DNA of 64,000 bases, from NCBI RefSeq assembly GCF_027579695.1, contig NC_083571.1, positions 84,457,888 through 84,521,887 on the forward strand, read 5' to 3'. The translations under genes were made by a program, and so were the position numbers. The notes beneath the pieces are model-generated. The model worked only from the letters and a program-made list of their open reading frames with translations, did no database searches and was not told where the DNA came from. Below, piece by piece: positions 1-12,074 of this stretch; within the stretch, counting starts at the first letter, position 1; the number at the start of each line of letters is the position of its first letter. The stretch is from Neoarius graeffei. Lineage: Eukaryota > Chordata > Actinopteri > Siluriformes > Ariidae.

Positions 1-240
1 GGGAGTCAGTGCATGTTTTTCTGTAGAAGGGTGTGAGAATGTGGGCTAGTGAGCATGTAGGAGGCAGATCAAGGGCAAAGGAAAGAAAAAAATGCAAAAG
101 GGAGAGGATGTGTGTGTGCCTGGATAATACCATGTCTATGGAGGCTGCAGATTAGTTTTGATAGTTTCCATACAAAAAAAAAAAAAATCCTTCCAAAAAA
201 TTTGAGATGGTGTTGGGATGTGGTTTTAGAAAGAACAAAC

Positions 241-293
<53 letters not shown>
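241..293. repeat. (AAT)n microsatellite
   Basis: An uninterrupted run of about 17 AAT/TAA units. The reading frames of poly-Ile or poly-Asn across it are artefacts of the repeat. Confidence 0.97.
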
Positions 294-294
<1 letters not shown>

Positions 295-392
295 TCATTC
301 AGCATCTCTCATTTCCCAATTTCATGTCAAATAAAATATCAATAATATCAGCCTTGTATTGTTTATCAGACAGTGACAAAAACCACTTTTGT

Positions 393-619
393 TATGATGG
401 ATATAAAAAGTCTACACACCCCTGTTAAAGTTTAAAAGAAATAACCCAGTTTTAATGTGCAGCAACCAAACTCAGATGATAAACAAATAGAAACATTTTA
501 GGGGGGAAAAATGAAAAAACTTACAATAAACTGGTGCACACCCTTTTATAATGAGGCATGTGACATCACAAAAGCCTGCAATTTCAACCTGGGTGTGTAG
601 ACTTTTTATATCCACTGTA
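393..619. mobile_element. Tc1/mariner-type MITE (about 227 bp)
   Basis: The left end holds GATATAAAAAGTCTACACAC and the right end holds its inverted copy (GTGTAGACTTTTTATATCC). TA dinucleotides lie near both ends, as expected for Tc1/mariner insertion. There is no coding capacity. The terminal sequence resembles a common fish Tc1-derived MITE, which is recognition from memory rather than a search result. Confidence 0.75.
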
Positions 620-3600
620 CATCCAATTAGACACATAGGCACACAACCCCCCCACACACACGTACTGTATACAAACCTGTTTAACCCCTGACCAGTGTGT
701 TGTACATTGGAATGTCCTGAGTGCTGTGAATCTGATGTATCTACGTATGTTGTTTTCACTCACTATATAGTGGTCAGTTGATAGGAGATCCTCAGGAACT
801 GAATGAAGACTGGATGAAGCACTCATACAGTTAAAACTTGTAATTATTTTCAAGATGATCTCAGAAAAGTCTTGCACCTAAACTATGAACAAGAGAAGGT
901 AACATATTTATTATTTGGGCTGAACATGATTCCAAAAAACCTAAGAGACCATTTTTTCTTTAACTTCTCTTTCTTTCTTTTTTCTTTCTCTCTCTCCTCA
1001 GAACCAAAAGCCATAAATTGGGAATGCTGGATGGAAAAACCATATGGCTAATGAAATGAAACTCCTAGCGACGAGCAGATGCAGTGATTTGTTACAGTAA
1101 TTTTAGTAGCATTCAGATTCATGGGCTTAAAGACCTGTGGCATATGGGGAATGCTTATAACCCACATATAACTAAGGCTTGTAGCTTTCCCAGGCTCTTT
1201 ATCAGCTGGATTGGCTCTTTCTCTCAGTGTTAGGCCAAATAGAAGGCAAGTTCCATAAACTCTTTGAAAATATCAGCACTGCCCTGTGATTACTGTCCAA
1301 TTATGCACCCTAAAACACAATAAGCAGGCTGCCAGAAGAACACGAAGTGATCAAAGCAACCACATTAATACAGAACGCTGCAGTTTAAAAATAAGCCCAA
1401 AATGGGTTGGATAAGATCACATCTTCTAGCCATAGCTGTTTTCATTTCTCATTAGGTGTAGTACTGATCAAAAGTAACAGTACATCTTGCCCTGTGTCTC
1501 TGTTTGGCCTTTGTTAGATGTGCACAGAGTGCAGTGTGTATTTTGTACGGAGTAAGATAGGGCTGATATGTGATACTAGTTGACATGTGGAACCCTATCA
1601 GACCCATGGAATAATGGAACACATTTTGTACATATGGGTTACGCACACACACTACACATAGACAAACATGCATATGTATGTATGTATACAGTCTTTCCTC
1701 ACACCCACTTGTGAAAATCTGAAAACAAACCCGAGGACACGCCGACTAGAAGCCACTGACATATAAATACATATACAGTACTAAACATTTATATAGACAC
1801 ACAAACACCTGCACACACTCTCTCTCACAACACTTAATCCCACACCCTGAGACTCATTCCAGGCCAGACATACGTACATTACTCTGGGAGGCACAGCAGT
1901 AGTAAATAGTAGTGGGAGCTACACCACAAAGACAGACTGTCTGATTCTCCCGAGGATATTTGTCTATGTGACAGCATTTACATAAAGTTTAAATAGGAAT
2001 CAGTGTCTGTCACTAATAAATTTTTTGACAGCCATCTTTGTAGTCAGGTATTTGAGAAATGTGTTTGATCCGTAGATTAAGTTGCATGATAGGTATGCTG
2101 TATAGAGGGTGTGTGCACGCATATGTATATAATCTCTTCCTCTCACAGAGCACACACATACACACGCCTACACTCATAAATCAGGGGTCATACAGATACT
2201 TCAACATAAAATCCCAGAAACATTCAACCACTATTTAATTTTAAGGATGTTTATTGAATAATATATTTTTTTCCCCAGTTAGGTGTCACATCATTAGCTC
2301 AGGAAATATAAGCTAGAGTGTTGGGTGTCAGGTGTGAGGTCTATAGAAGTGCAATAACTGCTTAGTCTGGAAGTTTACAGCTTCTTAATGTTGTGTTTGT
2401 GAATTAAGAACTATTGTGTTTCCTGTCCAATATCAAACATACTATTAGGCCAGTCTCAAAAAGCAATTTAGACTGATGTCATAAACAAACTTGGCCCAGC
2501 CTGTTGGACAGTGAATTCCTATCTTGATTGCTGTCATTAGTTTTGCACAGGCCAATGTTTTGATGTCCAGTAATTATATGTTATTGTGTCTCGAGTTGGG
2601 CTTCAAATGCATCTTTCTCTGGTATGTAGTAAACACAAATTATACAATGAATTCAAGTTAAAGTTCAGCTTAGTTGTTGTAGTTAGTAGTGTATTTTGAC
2701 TCCATTAATACCAATAAAGCTTTCATTAATGTATTAATAGCCTATGTTCTCTGAAATATTGGTAAATAGGGTGCAAAGAGTAGCCCTGACTGTACTACAG
2801 AAAGGGTTAGGCTCAAGTTTGAATAGGCATGAAATAGCTTTTCATGTGTAACAATGTACCACTGACATCTAGTGGATATGGAGATTCCTGCAGAGACCCT
2901 GAAACAGGAAGCAGAGAGATCTCACACGCCACAACTTTCTGCATGGGGGTGGTTTTTTCAAGAACCAAAAAGACATTCCATGTGCATTCTAAAAGCCTCA
3001 GTGGACAATGAGGGGAATCCCAGCCTGTGTCCATGACCTTCTGAAACACAGAGCGCAACTAGATCTGGAAACTACACCACACCAGAGCATCTGGCCCAAA
3101 ACCACTGAGCCACATAGCTTCCAGGACCTTTTAGAGTGTTACATGAGCCGTAGCTATGTGGGTCGTGCAGCTCTGGTAACCCACACCCAGCACTCTGAAC
3201 ACTGTTCCTATCACCTGCTTCTAAGGGCTCAGGGCCAAAGGCAGCCAGAGCTTCCCGCTCTTACAGGAGAACTGAAGATTGTGTGTCAATGATTTACTCA
3301 ACCAAGTGTCAGCCTGAGGGCATTCTTTGGTTTTAAACTGGACAGGTGGAATGCTTGTAATTAAGACACTTCCTTGAAGGCCTCTCCAACCCTCCACGTG
3401 TTGTTAATTTGGCTTGGAGTACCTTCTTCCCCAGGTACTAGAACAGAACCGACAACAAAGCATAAACACAATAGCAGAGGAAATAAGATTCATTCAACGA
3501 CAGTCAAAACTGACAGCATAAACCATTAAATAAAAGGTTGACCACTATGCCAGTTTTATAAACAGTTCTACATTCACTGGATTTATGCTGCCACCTATTG

Positions 3601-4389
3601 GGTACGATATTAAAAGAACATGGCTTGCTCTGCCTGCCTGCCTCCTTCTTAAACTGTTAAATCTTTCATTGTCAAGCAAAATGCAAACAAGGCAATACCA
3701 TGAAGTGTAGTAAAAATTTAGAATTTAAAATACTTTAACTCAAGCAATATGCACCAATTTACTTTTCTAAATAGCCAACAAGTTAGCCCATTAAATTAGT
3801 GTATGAAATTCTACATATTTCCATTATGAAGATAGGTTTTGGGAGTACAGGTACCATCTTTAAACACAATCTGAACGTTTAATACATCAAAACGGTTCTA
3901 AAATGTTATGGCATTGAATTTAAATTCATTCTAAGCACTCAGCAAAAAGGGCCAATACTTCAAGCACCAAATTCTAGATGCATTAATTATGAAAACTTCA
4001 GTCACTTCAGGAAATCAAAGTAATAGCAATTGTTCTGAACAGTCAGTCATCTAAACTGCTGTTATTCTAATGACAGCATGAACCAGTTTTGTATAAACCA
4101 CATGGGATCAGGTCTTTTTTTTTATTTCTCAAGTAGTATAAAAAATAAATTAGATTCAGTTTCTTCATCCACACACCTGTTCTTATTCCTACTGCACCTC
4201 AAGCTATATTTTATATAAAGTGTTTATTCACCTCCATGGACAGAGCAGATGACTAGCACAATCACAGGACAAATATAACTGCAATAACACCAAATTACTC
4301 TAGTTAGCATTCACATACATTCTTTTAATACATGGTATCATACTAAAAGAATAAATACACGAGTCAAAAATAATTTGCCAAAAATAAAA
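620..4389. other. 3' flank of prdx6, no gene recognised
   Basis: AT-rich sequence with a pyrimidine tract (about 953-1000), short GT/CA and TATG runs, and no convincing coding exon on either strand. The 94-codon frame at 3008-3292 has no recognisable domain and is not called. Confidence 0.5.
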
Positions 4390-4395
4390 TTTATT
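4390..4395 (-). promoter_or_regulatory. prdx6: Candidate prdx6 poly(A) signal AATAAA
   Basis: TTTATT on the plus strand reads AATAAA on the prdx6 strand about 175 nt after the stop codon. A second AATAAA (4545-4550) lies only about 20 nt after the stop and is less likely. The true 3' end needs transcript data. Confidence 0.5.
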
Positions 4396-4569
4396 GTATG
4401 CAAGGCACTATTTTAGAGTGAGGTACATTCCATGATTTAAGTGAATGTCTTAATTATGAGCAATACAAGCCCCATAATGCTGAGTTGACAAAATTAAGTT
4501 TAAAAAAAAAAAAAAGTGAACCATTAGTGAAAACAGGTGCACTGTTTATTTTCTTGAAATGCCTGCTGT

Positions 4570-4698
4570 TTATGGCTGTGGGGTGTAGCGTAGGTACTTT
4601 TTCCCAGAAGGCAGTTCCTTGGTGGTGAATCCAGCAGGGAAAAGCTTCTTGGCCTCTTCATCCGAGAGAGAGGGGATGACCATCACATCCTCTCCAGA
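4570..4698 (-). CDS. prdx6: prdx6 coding exon 5 (C-terminal 42 residues and stop)
   Basis: Follows a pyrimidine tract and an AAG acceptor. It begins in phase 0 with [10 protein letters not shown], continues with the Prx6-specific C-terminal domain and ends in TPQP-stop. It matches the length of the last coding exon in other vertebrate prdx6 genes. Confidence 0.96.
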   Translation of the reverse strand, partial: SGEDVMVIPSLSDEEAKKLFPAGFTTKELPSGKKYLRYTPQP

Positions 4699-7600
4699 CT
4701 TATGGACAAAGAGAAAATAACCATTGAAAGCCATTTAATCAAAGAACCAAATATTATAGATAAATAGATAGATATGAGTAATGTTTATACATCAGTCTCC
4801 GGTACAATCAGTGCAGTTTTATAAGGAAACCAGCCACAGTTCTTCTGGACACTCTGGCAGTCACACTTGCTCACTAATTTTGCAGCAAAACTCAGTAGTT
4901 TTCTATAGGTTCTTTTTTTTAATCTGAAAAAGCAGTCTGTGTAATATGCTGCTCAGATACAGTTCCCCCCGGCAACATTAATTTTCTAGCTCAAAATTAA
5001 ATGTTTGGAACTCTAAAAATGTTTATTGACTTGATAATGTAGAAGTCATAAAATAGAAATCTATACCAGTTTGTATTTAAAAAGTATCAGACTTTTGCAG
5101 TGTGATTTAAAAAAAAAAAAGCATACTCTATTTAATAAAACGCAGTGTTGGTAATCTTACCTTCCAGTCCACAGGTGTAGCCACCTTTTTGTTTGCAGTC
5201 AGCTGCAGAGAGTCAATGACCCGAAGGATTTCGGTGAAATTGCGCCCCGTGGTGGCAGGATAAAGGATGGACAGCTTCAGCCTCTTATCAGGCCCAATAA
5301 CAAACACCTGTAAAAAGAAATCCTTTAGAGCAGGGCTTTTCAAAGTGTGGGGCACGCCTCCCCTAGGGGGCGCCAGAGTTCTTCAGGGGGGGCGCAACGT
5401 GAGGAAAAATAAACCAGAATAAGTTACTATTGCGGACATTTAGCGAACTTCAGCTAGCCTTTGCCAGAGACAAAATGGATCGATTTTTAGTACCTAAAGC
5501 TACAGTGAGTGAGGAGACAGAGTCTGGGCCAAGCAAAAAAAAGTATGACTACAATTATTTAAAGTTTGGATTTTCATGGACTGGATCTGAAGATGCTCCA
5601 CTGCCACAGTGTGTTGTCTGCCAAGAGGTGCTAGCTAACGATGCTATGAGATGTTTAAAATGTGTAAAATATTTTTTTTTTTTTTTTTTAAAGTACAGAT
5701 GTTTAAAATGTGTAAAAGAAAAAGTGTACAACAACCTTTTTTTTTTTTTTTTTAAATACGAATGGAACATTAAGTATAGCAACAAAAATTGTAAGGGGGC
5801 GCTGTTGTTTATTTGCTCTCTGAGGGGGGGCTGACTGTCCTACACTTTGAAAACCCCTGCTTTAGAGAGAAGCTTCTAGATCATTATCCACAATGCTGAA
5901 CATTTTGATGGTCTACATGTTTTCAAAAGTCCTGTAGTTACAGTAGCTGTAATCACTGGTTGTCTTATCACCACACCTGAAACTGTGCATGCTTGGTTTA
6001 TATTTTTATAAACAGGGATACTGAACAGTGAACATTCCAGTCCTCTGAGAAAGTCTTGCTAACTGAAACTGAAGTGATTTGCCTGAATGAACAACAGCCA
6101 TATCTTTAAGGCAAGTATAAAACATAAGCGAGTTTTCTTTTTTTTTTTTTAAGCCATGTCAGCACCTAAGGCTATTTCATGGCAAGAGCATTTCTAAAGA
6201 GGCACTATAATTTCTTAATTAAAAAAAAAAAGTTACATAAACAAGATGCATCAGATACATGTGATAAATTCTAAAACTTGTGGTGTATTGAAACAAATCT
6301 TACAACTTTCAAAATCAGCACAAACATGTTCGCAAGTGAGCTTATGCAAGGCTATCAAATTGTACAACAGAAAAGTGCGCAGCAGATCACGAGTTCAAAT
6401 CCCTGTGATGCCAGAGCAAGCTGTGGCAAAGTACAAGAGAGCAAAATTTGGCTACAGCTCTAGGCCAGTGACTGGAAGGTTGAGAGTTCAAATTGCAGCA
6501 CCAAAAGAAAGCTACTGTTGGGTCTGACCCAGATACGCAGAGGTGCACTGGATAAAAGAATGTAACATGAAAACGTAAAATCAGATCTACCACTAATCAA
6601 TCACTGAAGTATGTGAGCTCATGTATGTGGAAGAAGGCAATTAGCACCAAGTGTCCCCCTCACCGAGCTGCCCTGTGATGATGCAGCTGGCTTTAGTCCT
6701 TTCAGAGGAAGCATGATCAGTTAAATCTAGCTAGTGAGTAGAAACTGGCAAAAGATCAAATTGGGAGAAAATTTTATATTTAACCCCCCCCAGTGTGCTT
6801 CTCAAATAGTGCTTATACAAGATGATTCAAATAAAGTCTACATTCACTTTCTGTAGTATTCTGTAAAAGTTATAGAAAATCTTATCCACAGAGGAGCACT
6901 GTGGCTATTATTCTAACCAAGAAGGCAACAGATCTTGCTCCAAGTGTATAATAAAGTGGGTGTTACTCAGTCAAACAATTAAGTGGTGGAATCAGGTGCG
7001 CTCCTGCTTGGCTGCAACTCCAAAGATTGATCATGACTGGTGTAGAATTTACTTCCTAGGGCTTCTGTGTACACTTGGTCATAGACAAAGACAAGATCTA
7101 GGTCATTCGAAGTCACCAGGGAAACGCACACAGCGAGCAGTGAGAGGCATGCCATCTTTGTCCCTCTCATCAGGATCCAGCATTCCCAGAAGAACAGACA
7201 GCTCTCGCTTATCATCTGCTATAATGGGGAATGGCAGATGACTGCCTGCTGTCTCGGAGTGAAGCGCCACCACATCCTATAAAAACACAGTGGAGTTTAA
7301 ACTTGGTCAACCTACAATGAACACATTAGTGGAAAATGTGATAAGCAGCAATAGGGTGTATAAACATTACCAATAATCACTTTATCAAAATAAATTGGTT
7401 TTAAATGAAGTGGAAAATGTAACTATGTATAAGCACCTAAAGTAAGTGCGAGTTGCTGTTCTTAAAGCACACCAATTGCTTATCAGCAACTGGACCTCAG
7501 AAAAACAATATTCTACTGTGGGAAAGATGAGCATTTGCTGTTCACACAAGTTCAGCCAAAGGTCTGTGAAAACTGAGTAAGGCAGGATATCTTGCACTCA

Positions 7601-8309
7601 AACGTATAAAATAAAGAGGTACAATATCATTTAATAACCAAATAGCTCCAATTCAACACTAATTCAATAACCATAGGCCAGGAGGTCCCAAATTAGGGGG
7701 ACATGGCCCAAGATGGGGCGAATGGATTTACAAATGGGGGTCACAAGATTAGTTTGTAAAAATGTTTGAAATGAACAAAACATGTAAATATGAGAAGAAA
7801 TATCACCAAGATATATTAAATGTGACTCCCAGGGACATAAAGACAAGCCATGTTTAATGCAAGAGTACACCTGCTACTTTCATGCCTTCACTGCCCTGAC
7901 AAAGCACTAGTGTAGGACTTCAGCAATATAAAATGGACAAATTTTCCCCTTCTAGCTACCCCCCCACGAGTGTGTGTTCCAGAATCACATACTTGTGTAC
8001 CATTTTAGACTGCTATTGAGCAACACTTCCACACTACTGCAACTTGCTCTTAGCGTCTGCATTTTAAAAACCTCTCATTGTCTTTAAACCTACCAAAAGA
8101 TCCATTTGTGGACACTTTGGATTATCTAGATTACTAAAGTTCAAGTTAACTTTGTCAATAATGCCATGTGCAGGACATACAGAGAATTGAAAATTACGTT
8201 TCCCTCTTATCCGCAGTGCAAACAGTAATAAACATGAAATATAAAATATAGGTACAAGGTATAAACTATAAAAAGGAAAAAAGGGGGGAGGGAAAAGAAA
8301 AAGGGGGGG

Positions 8310-8352
<43 letters not shown>

Positions 8353-11300
8353 AAAGCTATCTGAGAAAAGACAAGACAGTGGCAATCCAGAAAGTGCAAG
8401 TGTGGCAGTATGAACAGAATTAATGGTATAAATTTAAATGTGACGAATGACAATACAAATAGAATGAACAATGTAAACGGGAACAGCAGTCTGACATTAT
8501 AGTAATTATCAGTATAAATATAAATAAATAAATGGCAGTATGAGCAGAATTTTCAGTGTAAGTATAAATATGGCAGATATGACAGTATAAAGAGTGTAGC
8601 AGTGAAGTCTATCAAAGATTAAAGATGTATAAAGTGTAAACAGTGTTGTAAACAGTTTTTATATAGTGCAATTAACTAAAAAAAGGCAGTATGAGCATAA
8701 GCAGTATGAGCATAATTTTCAGTGTAAATACTTCCAAATGCAGGTTCAAAGTTTTAGTTTTTTTTGGGGATGCAGCTCATGACAGTCACAACTACAGCAG
8801 AAGGTTTTAAAGATAAAAAGAGCTCATTAGTGTTTAAGGTCACTGTGCATTAACCTACTATACATTTTACAACCAGGAATGTTTTATCTCCAATGTGCCA
8901 ACTAATGAATGTCATTTAAATGTCACATGCTTCTGCATGACCACAAAGTCAGGCATCTAAACCCAGTGTTAACCAGACCCCTTTGCTTCACATTAGGCCA
9001 CAACACCACCCCAGTATGGATTCTTTTTCTAAAAACACCCTGTCATGCTTTATTCCTTATGTAGTGTTCAAAGCTTAAGGGGACAGTGGAAAGAGACAAG
9101 CCTTTTTAAAAACCCCTCCTGACCTGAAAAGCTGGGTCAACAAATGCAAGTTCAGCCTTCCCACACGACTGTTAAATCAGTGCAAGAAATAGTACTTTGG
9201 ATTTTAATCGATCATGTTACGCACATGATCCTGAACTAAAAGTAAATTTTACCCCATTACAGCAAGTCATTCTGAATAATAAATCTGGAATATTTATTTT
9301 AATGTAGGGTGGTCAAGGCTTAGGCTTGCATAAAACTGAATGTCCATCCGGGGTCGTTTGCTCAAAAGTTTCAGAACCAAATGTGGTTAGGGGTTATATA
9401 CACACACGTGCTGTAAACAAACCCTTTTGATGAAGACACCAGCTACAGCTGGTAGCTTCTCTATCATGATCACTAACAAAGTTAAGAGATCTCAGCCTTG
9501 GCAAGATAAGACATTTTGGAAGTTTCAGCACCTCGGAATTAATAATTTAAGTGATTGTATGTAAATTTAACCCTGCATGTAAAATTTTGACCCTGTGTTG
9601 ATTTCAGAAAGTCCAAAGAAAATTAAAACTTGTGCACCAAATTCTAGTTTTTTTTTTTAATCAAAGATGTATGCTGTACAATCATTCCGCCACAGAAAAC
9701 AGTTCAAAGAAATTACCGAATAAAAAAAGTATATAAATAAAAAACACTTCTTTGCAACCACACAAGGTTGGAGCAGTTTCTACCAACCAGAGAGCGCACG
9801 CTAATGGTTTTAAGGAGCAAATCTCTGATAATGAAAGAGTTCATTTAGCTTTTAGTTAAAAATCTATTCAGGGAGTGGCTTAGTGGTAAAGCTATAAACT
9901 GAGCAGGTGATTGTGTAAAAACAAACCAAATATGGAGAGCACTGTGCAGTAGGACAGGGGTCATATTACACTTCAACAATAATGTATAACCCATTGGCCA
10001 TAGGTAGAATATGCAATACAAGCTGATGAATCCCAAACCACACCTTGCTCCATGCACAATGATCCGCCACACTGTCTATAGACAGAGCAATCATCTTCAC
10101 ATCCCGCTTCTTAAACTCGTCACTGAGCCTAGCAGCACAAGCTAGCTCCGTTGTGCATACAGGGGTGAAGTCACGTGGGTGAGAGAACAGGATGCCCCAT
10201 CTACAAGACAGGGGGGGGGGAAGCACCATTAAGAGACATTAAAATTATTGCACTTAGCATATCACATCACTGCACAGAAAGAAAAAAAGAAACCTTTATT
10301 CGTCACATGCACACTTCAAGCACAGTGAAATTCATCCTCTGCATTTAACCCATCTGAAGCAGTGAGCACACGCACACACTCAGAGCAGTGGGCAGCCACA
10401 CTAGAGCGCCCGGGGAGCAGTCAGAGGTCAGGTACCTTGCTCAAGGGCACCTCAGCCCAAGGCCACCCCACGTCAACCTAACTGCATGTCTTTGGACTGT
10501 GGGGGAAACCGGAGCACCCGGAGGAAACCCACGCAGACACAGGGAGAACATGCAAACTCCACACAGAAAGACCCTCGCCGGCTGTGAGGCAACCGTGCTA
10601 ACCACTACACCACCATGCTGCCAGCAGAAAATTCCTGCTATTTGTTCACAGATTTGGAGTCACTTGAATTTAAAGTTACACAATAGCTTCACCTGGAGAG
10701 TCTGGCTAGTAACTCATTACACACTGCAACATCGCCTGATGAAACTTTATACCAAGCATTAAAGAAAAACACCTCCACCCATCCTATAAAACTCAAAATG
10801 TAAGCAGTTGCTGATCAGTGAAATGGCTCTCCAGAAGTCCCAGGTTGCTCAAACATGCAACACCAGACATTGCTTAATATTTTCCCACTGAGACACGATT
10901 TATACTTCATCTTCATATCTGCAACTGACAACAGGAACGTGTGCTATGAGACAGTGCCATATGTACTGCAACATATTAGGGCCATTGTAGGTTTAAAAAA
11001 AAAAAAAAAACGGATATCCTAAGACAAACTCAAATTCCAAGATTAAAGTGTTAGTCACATGCTTCCTGGCTGCAATGCATTCTGGGAAATGTACTTGAAA
11101 ATCTGTTGGTGCTTTATTCTTTTATTTTGAGCAATCAAGGAGGAAAGACCACATTTTCTATAACTCTTGGGTCAGTGATACAGCCTTGCAGTGTGTGTGG
11201 ACACACACAACGACAAATACTATTTTTCCAAGATTTTCCTCGCAAATGTATGACTTAATTTTAGAAATGATCAGAGCATTTTCCGCCCCTCAAATTTACT

Positions 11301-12000
11301 ACTTTAATCTTGGAAATTCTCTGAGACTATACTCAGAATTACTCCCTCACTTTTTTGAATCTACAAATGGACCTTAAATTGTACATACAAACCAAAATGT
11401 ACAGAAAAGTTAACAATACATTTTTCGGTCAAAGGTCAGAAATAAGGATTGAGGGACACAAACCCTGCATCCATAATCTTGGATATGTATCCCTGCTGAA
11501 CTAATAACCCAACACTGAGATTTGAGGCATGTACATTTCATCCTTTGCAGACATCTGTGCAGTACATGTACCTATAATCCCGTTCTCTGCACCATGACGC
11601 ATTGCACAATTACACACAACAGCTGAAGTCAGTCAGCTGTGAATCCTTTCAGCCAGTCTACTTTCACTGAATTTTAAGAGCTGTACATCAAGAATCATAA
11701 GACAAATGTGCAGTATTTTGTTTAATAATAATATTTTTATTCATTTCATTTGGAAGCTGAGTCCTGGTAATACACCAACTTTCTCATGGTTATCACATCT
11801 ACACTGCAACTCGAGACACTAGCTTTAGTGTGCACACTCAAATTAGATTCACAATGGAGGGAAGTGCTGTAAACCACAACTTCCCCCAGGGACAACCATC
11901 TGTTCAGGTTTCAGTAACCATTCCAAAATGGTCATAACAGGGGGGAGGAAATCCTACTCAGTGTTTTTTGCATAATAGGTGGCTAAAGATGGCGCATGCA

Positions 12001-12074
<74 letters not shown>

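Noticed and set aside
69-345. Reading frames of poly-Ile or poly-Asn
   Set aside because: They are translations of the (AAT)n microsatellite with no other support.
3008-3292. A 94-codon plus-strand frame near the prdx6 3' flank
   Set aside because: No recognisable domain, no splice context, and an equally open frame on the other strand nearby.
7680-7870. Possible hAT-type MITE starting CCAGGAGGTCCCAAATTAGG
   Set aside because: No matching inverted end or target duplication could be found.
8281-8350. Possible regulatory Z-DNA element
   Set aside because: It is an ordinary (AC)n microsatellite after G runs, with no further support.
9870-9960. tRNA gene candidate around GTGGCTTAGTGGTAAAGC
   Set aside because: Only a box-A-like string; no cloverleaf or box B at the right distance.
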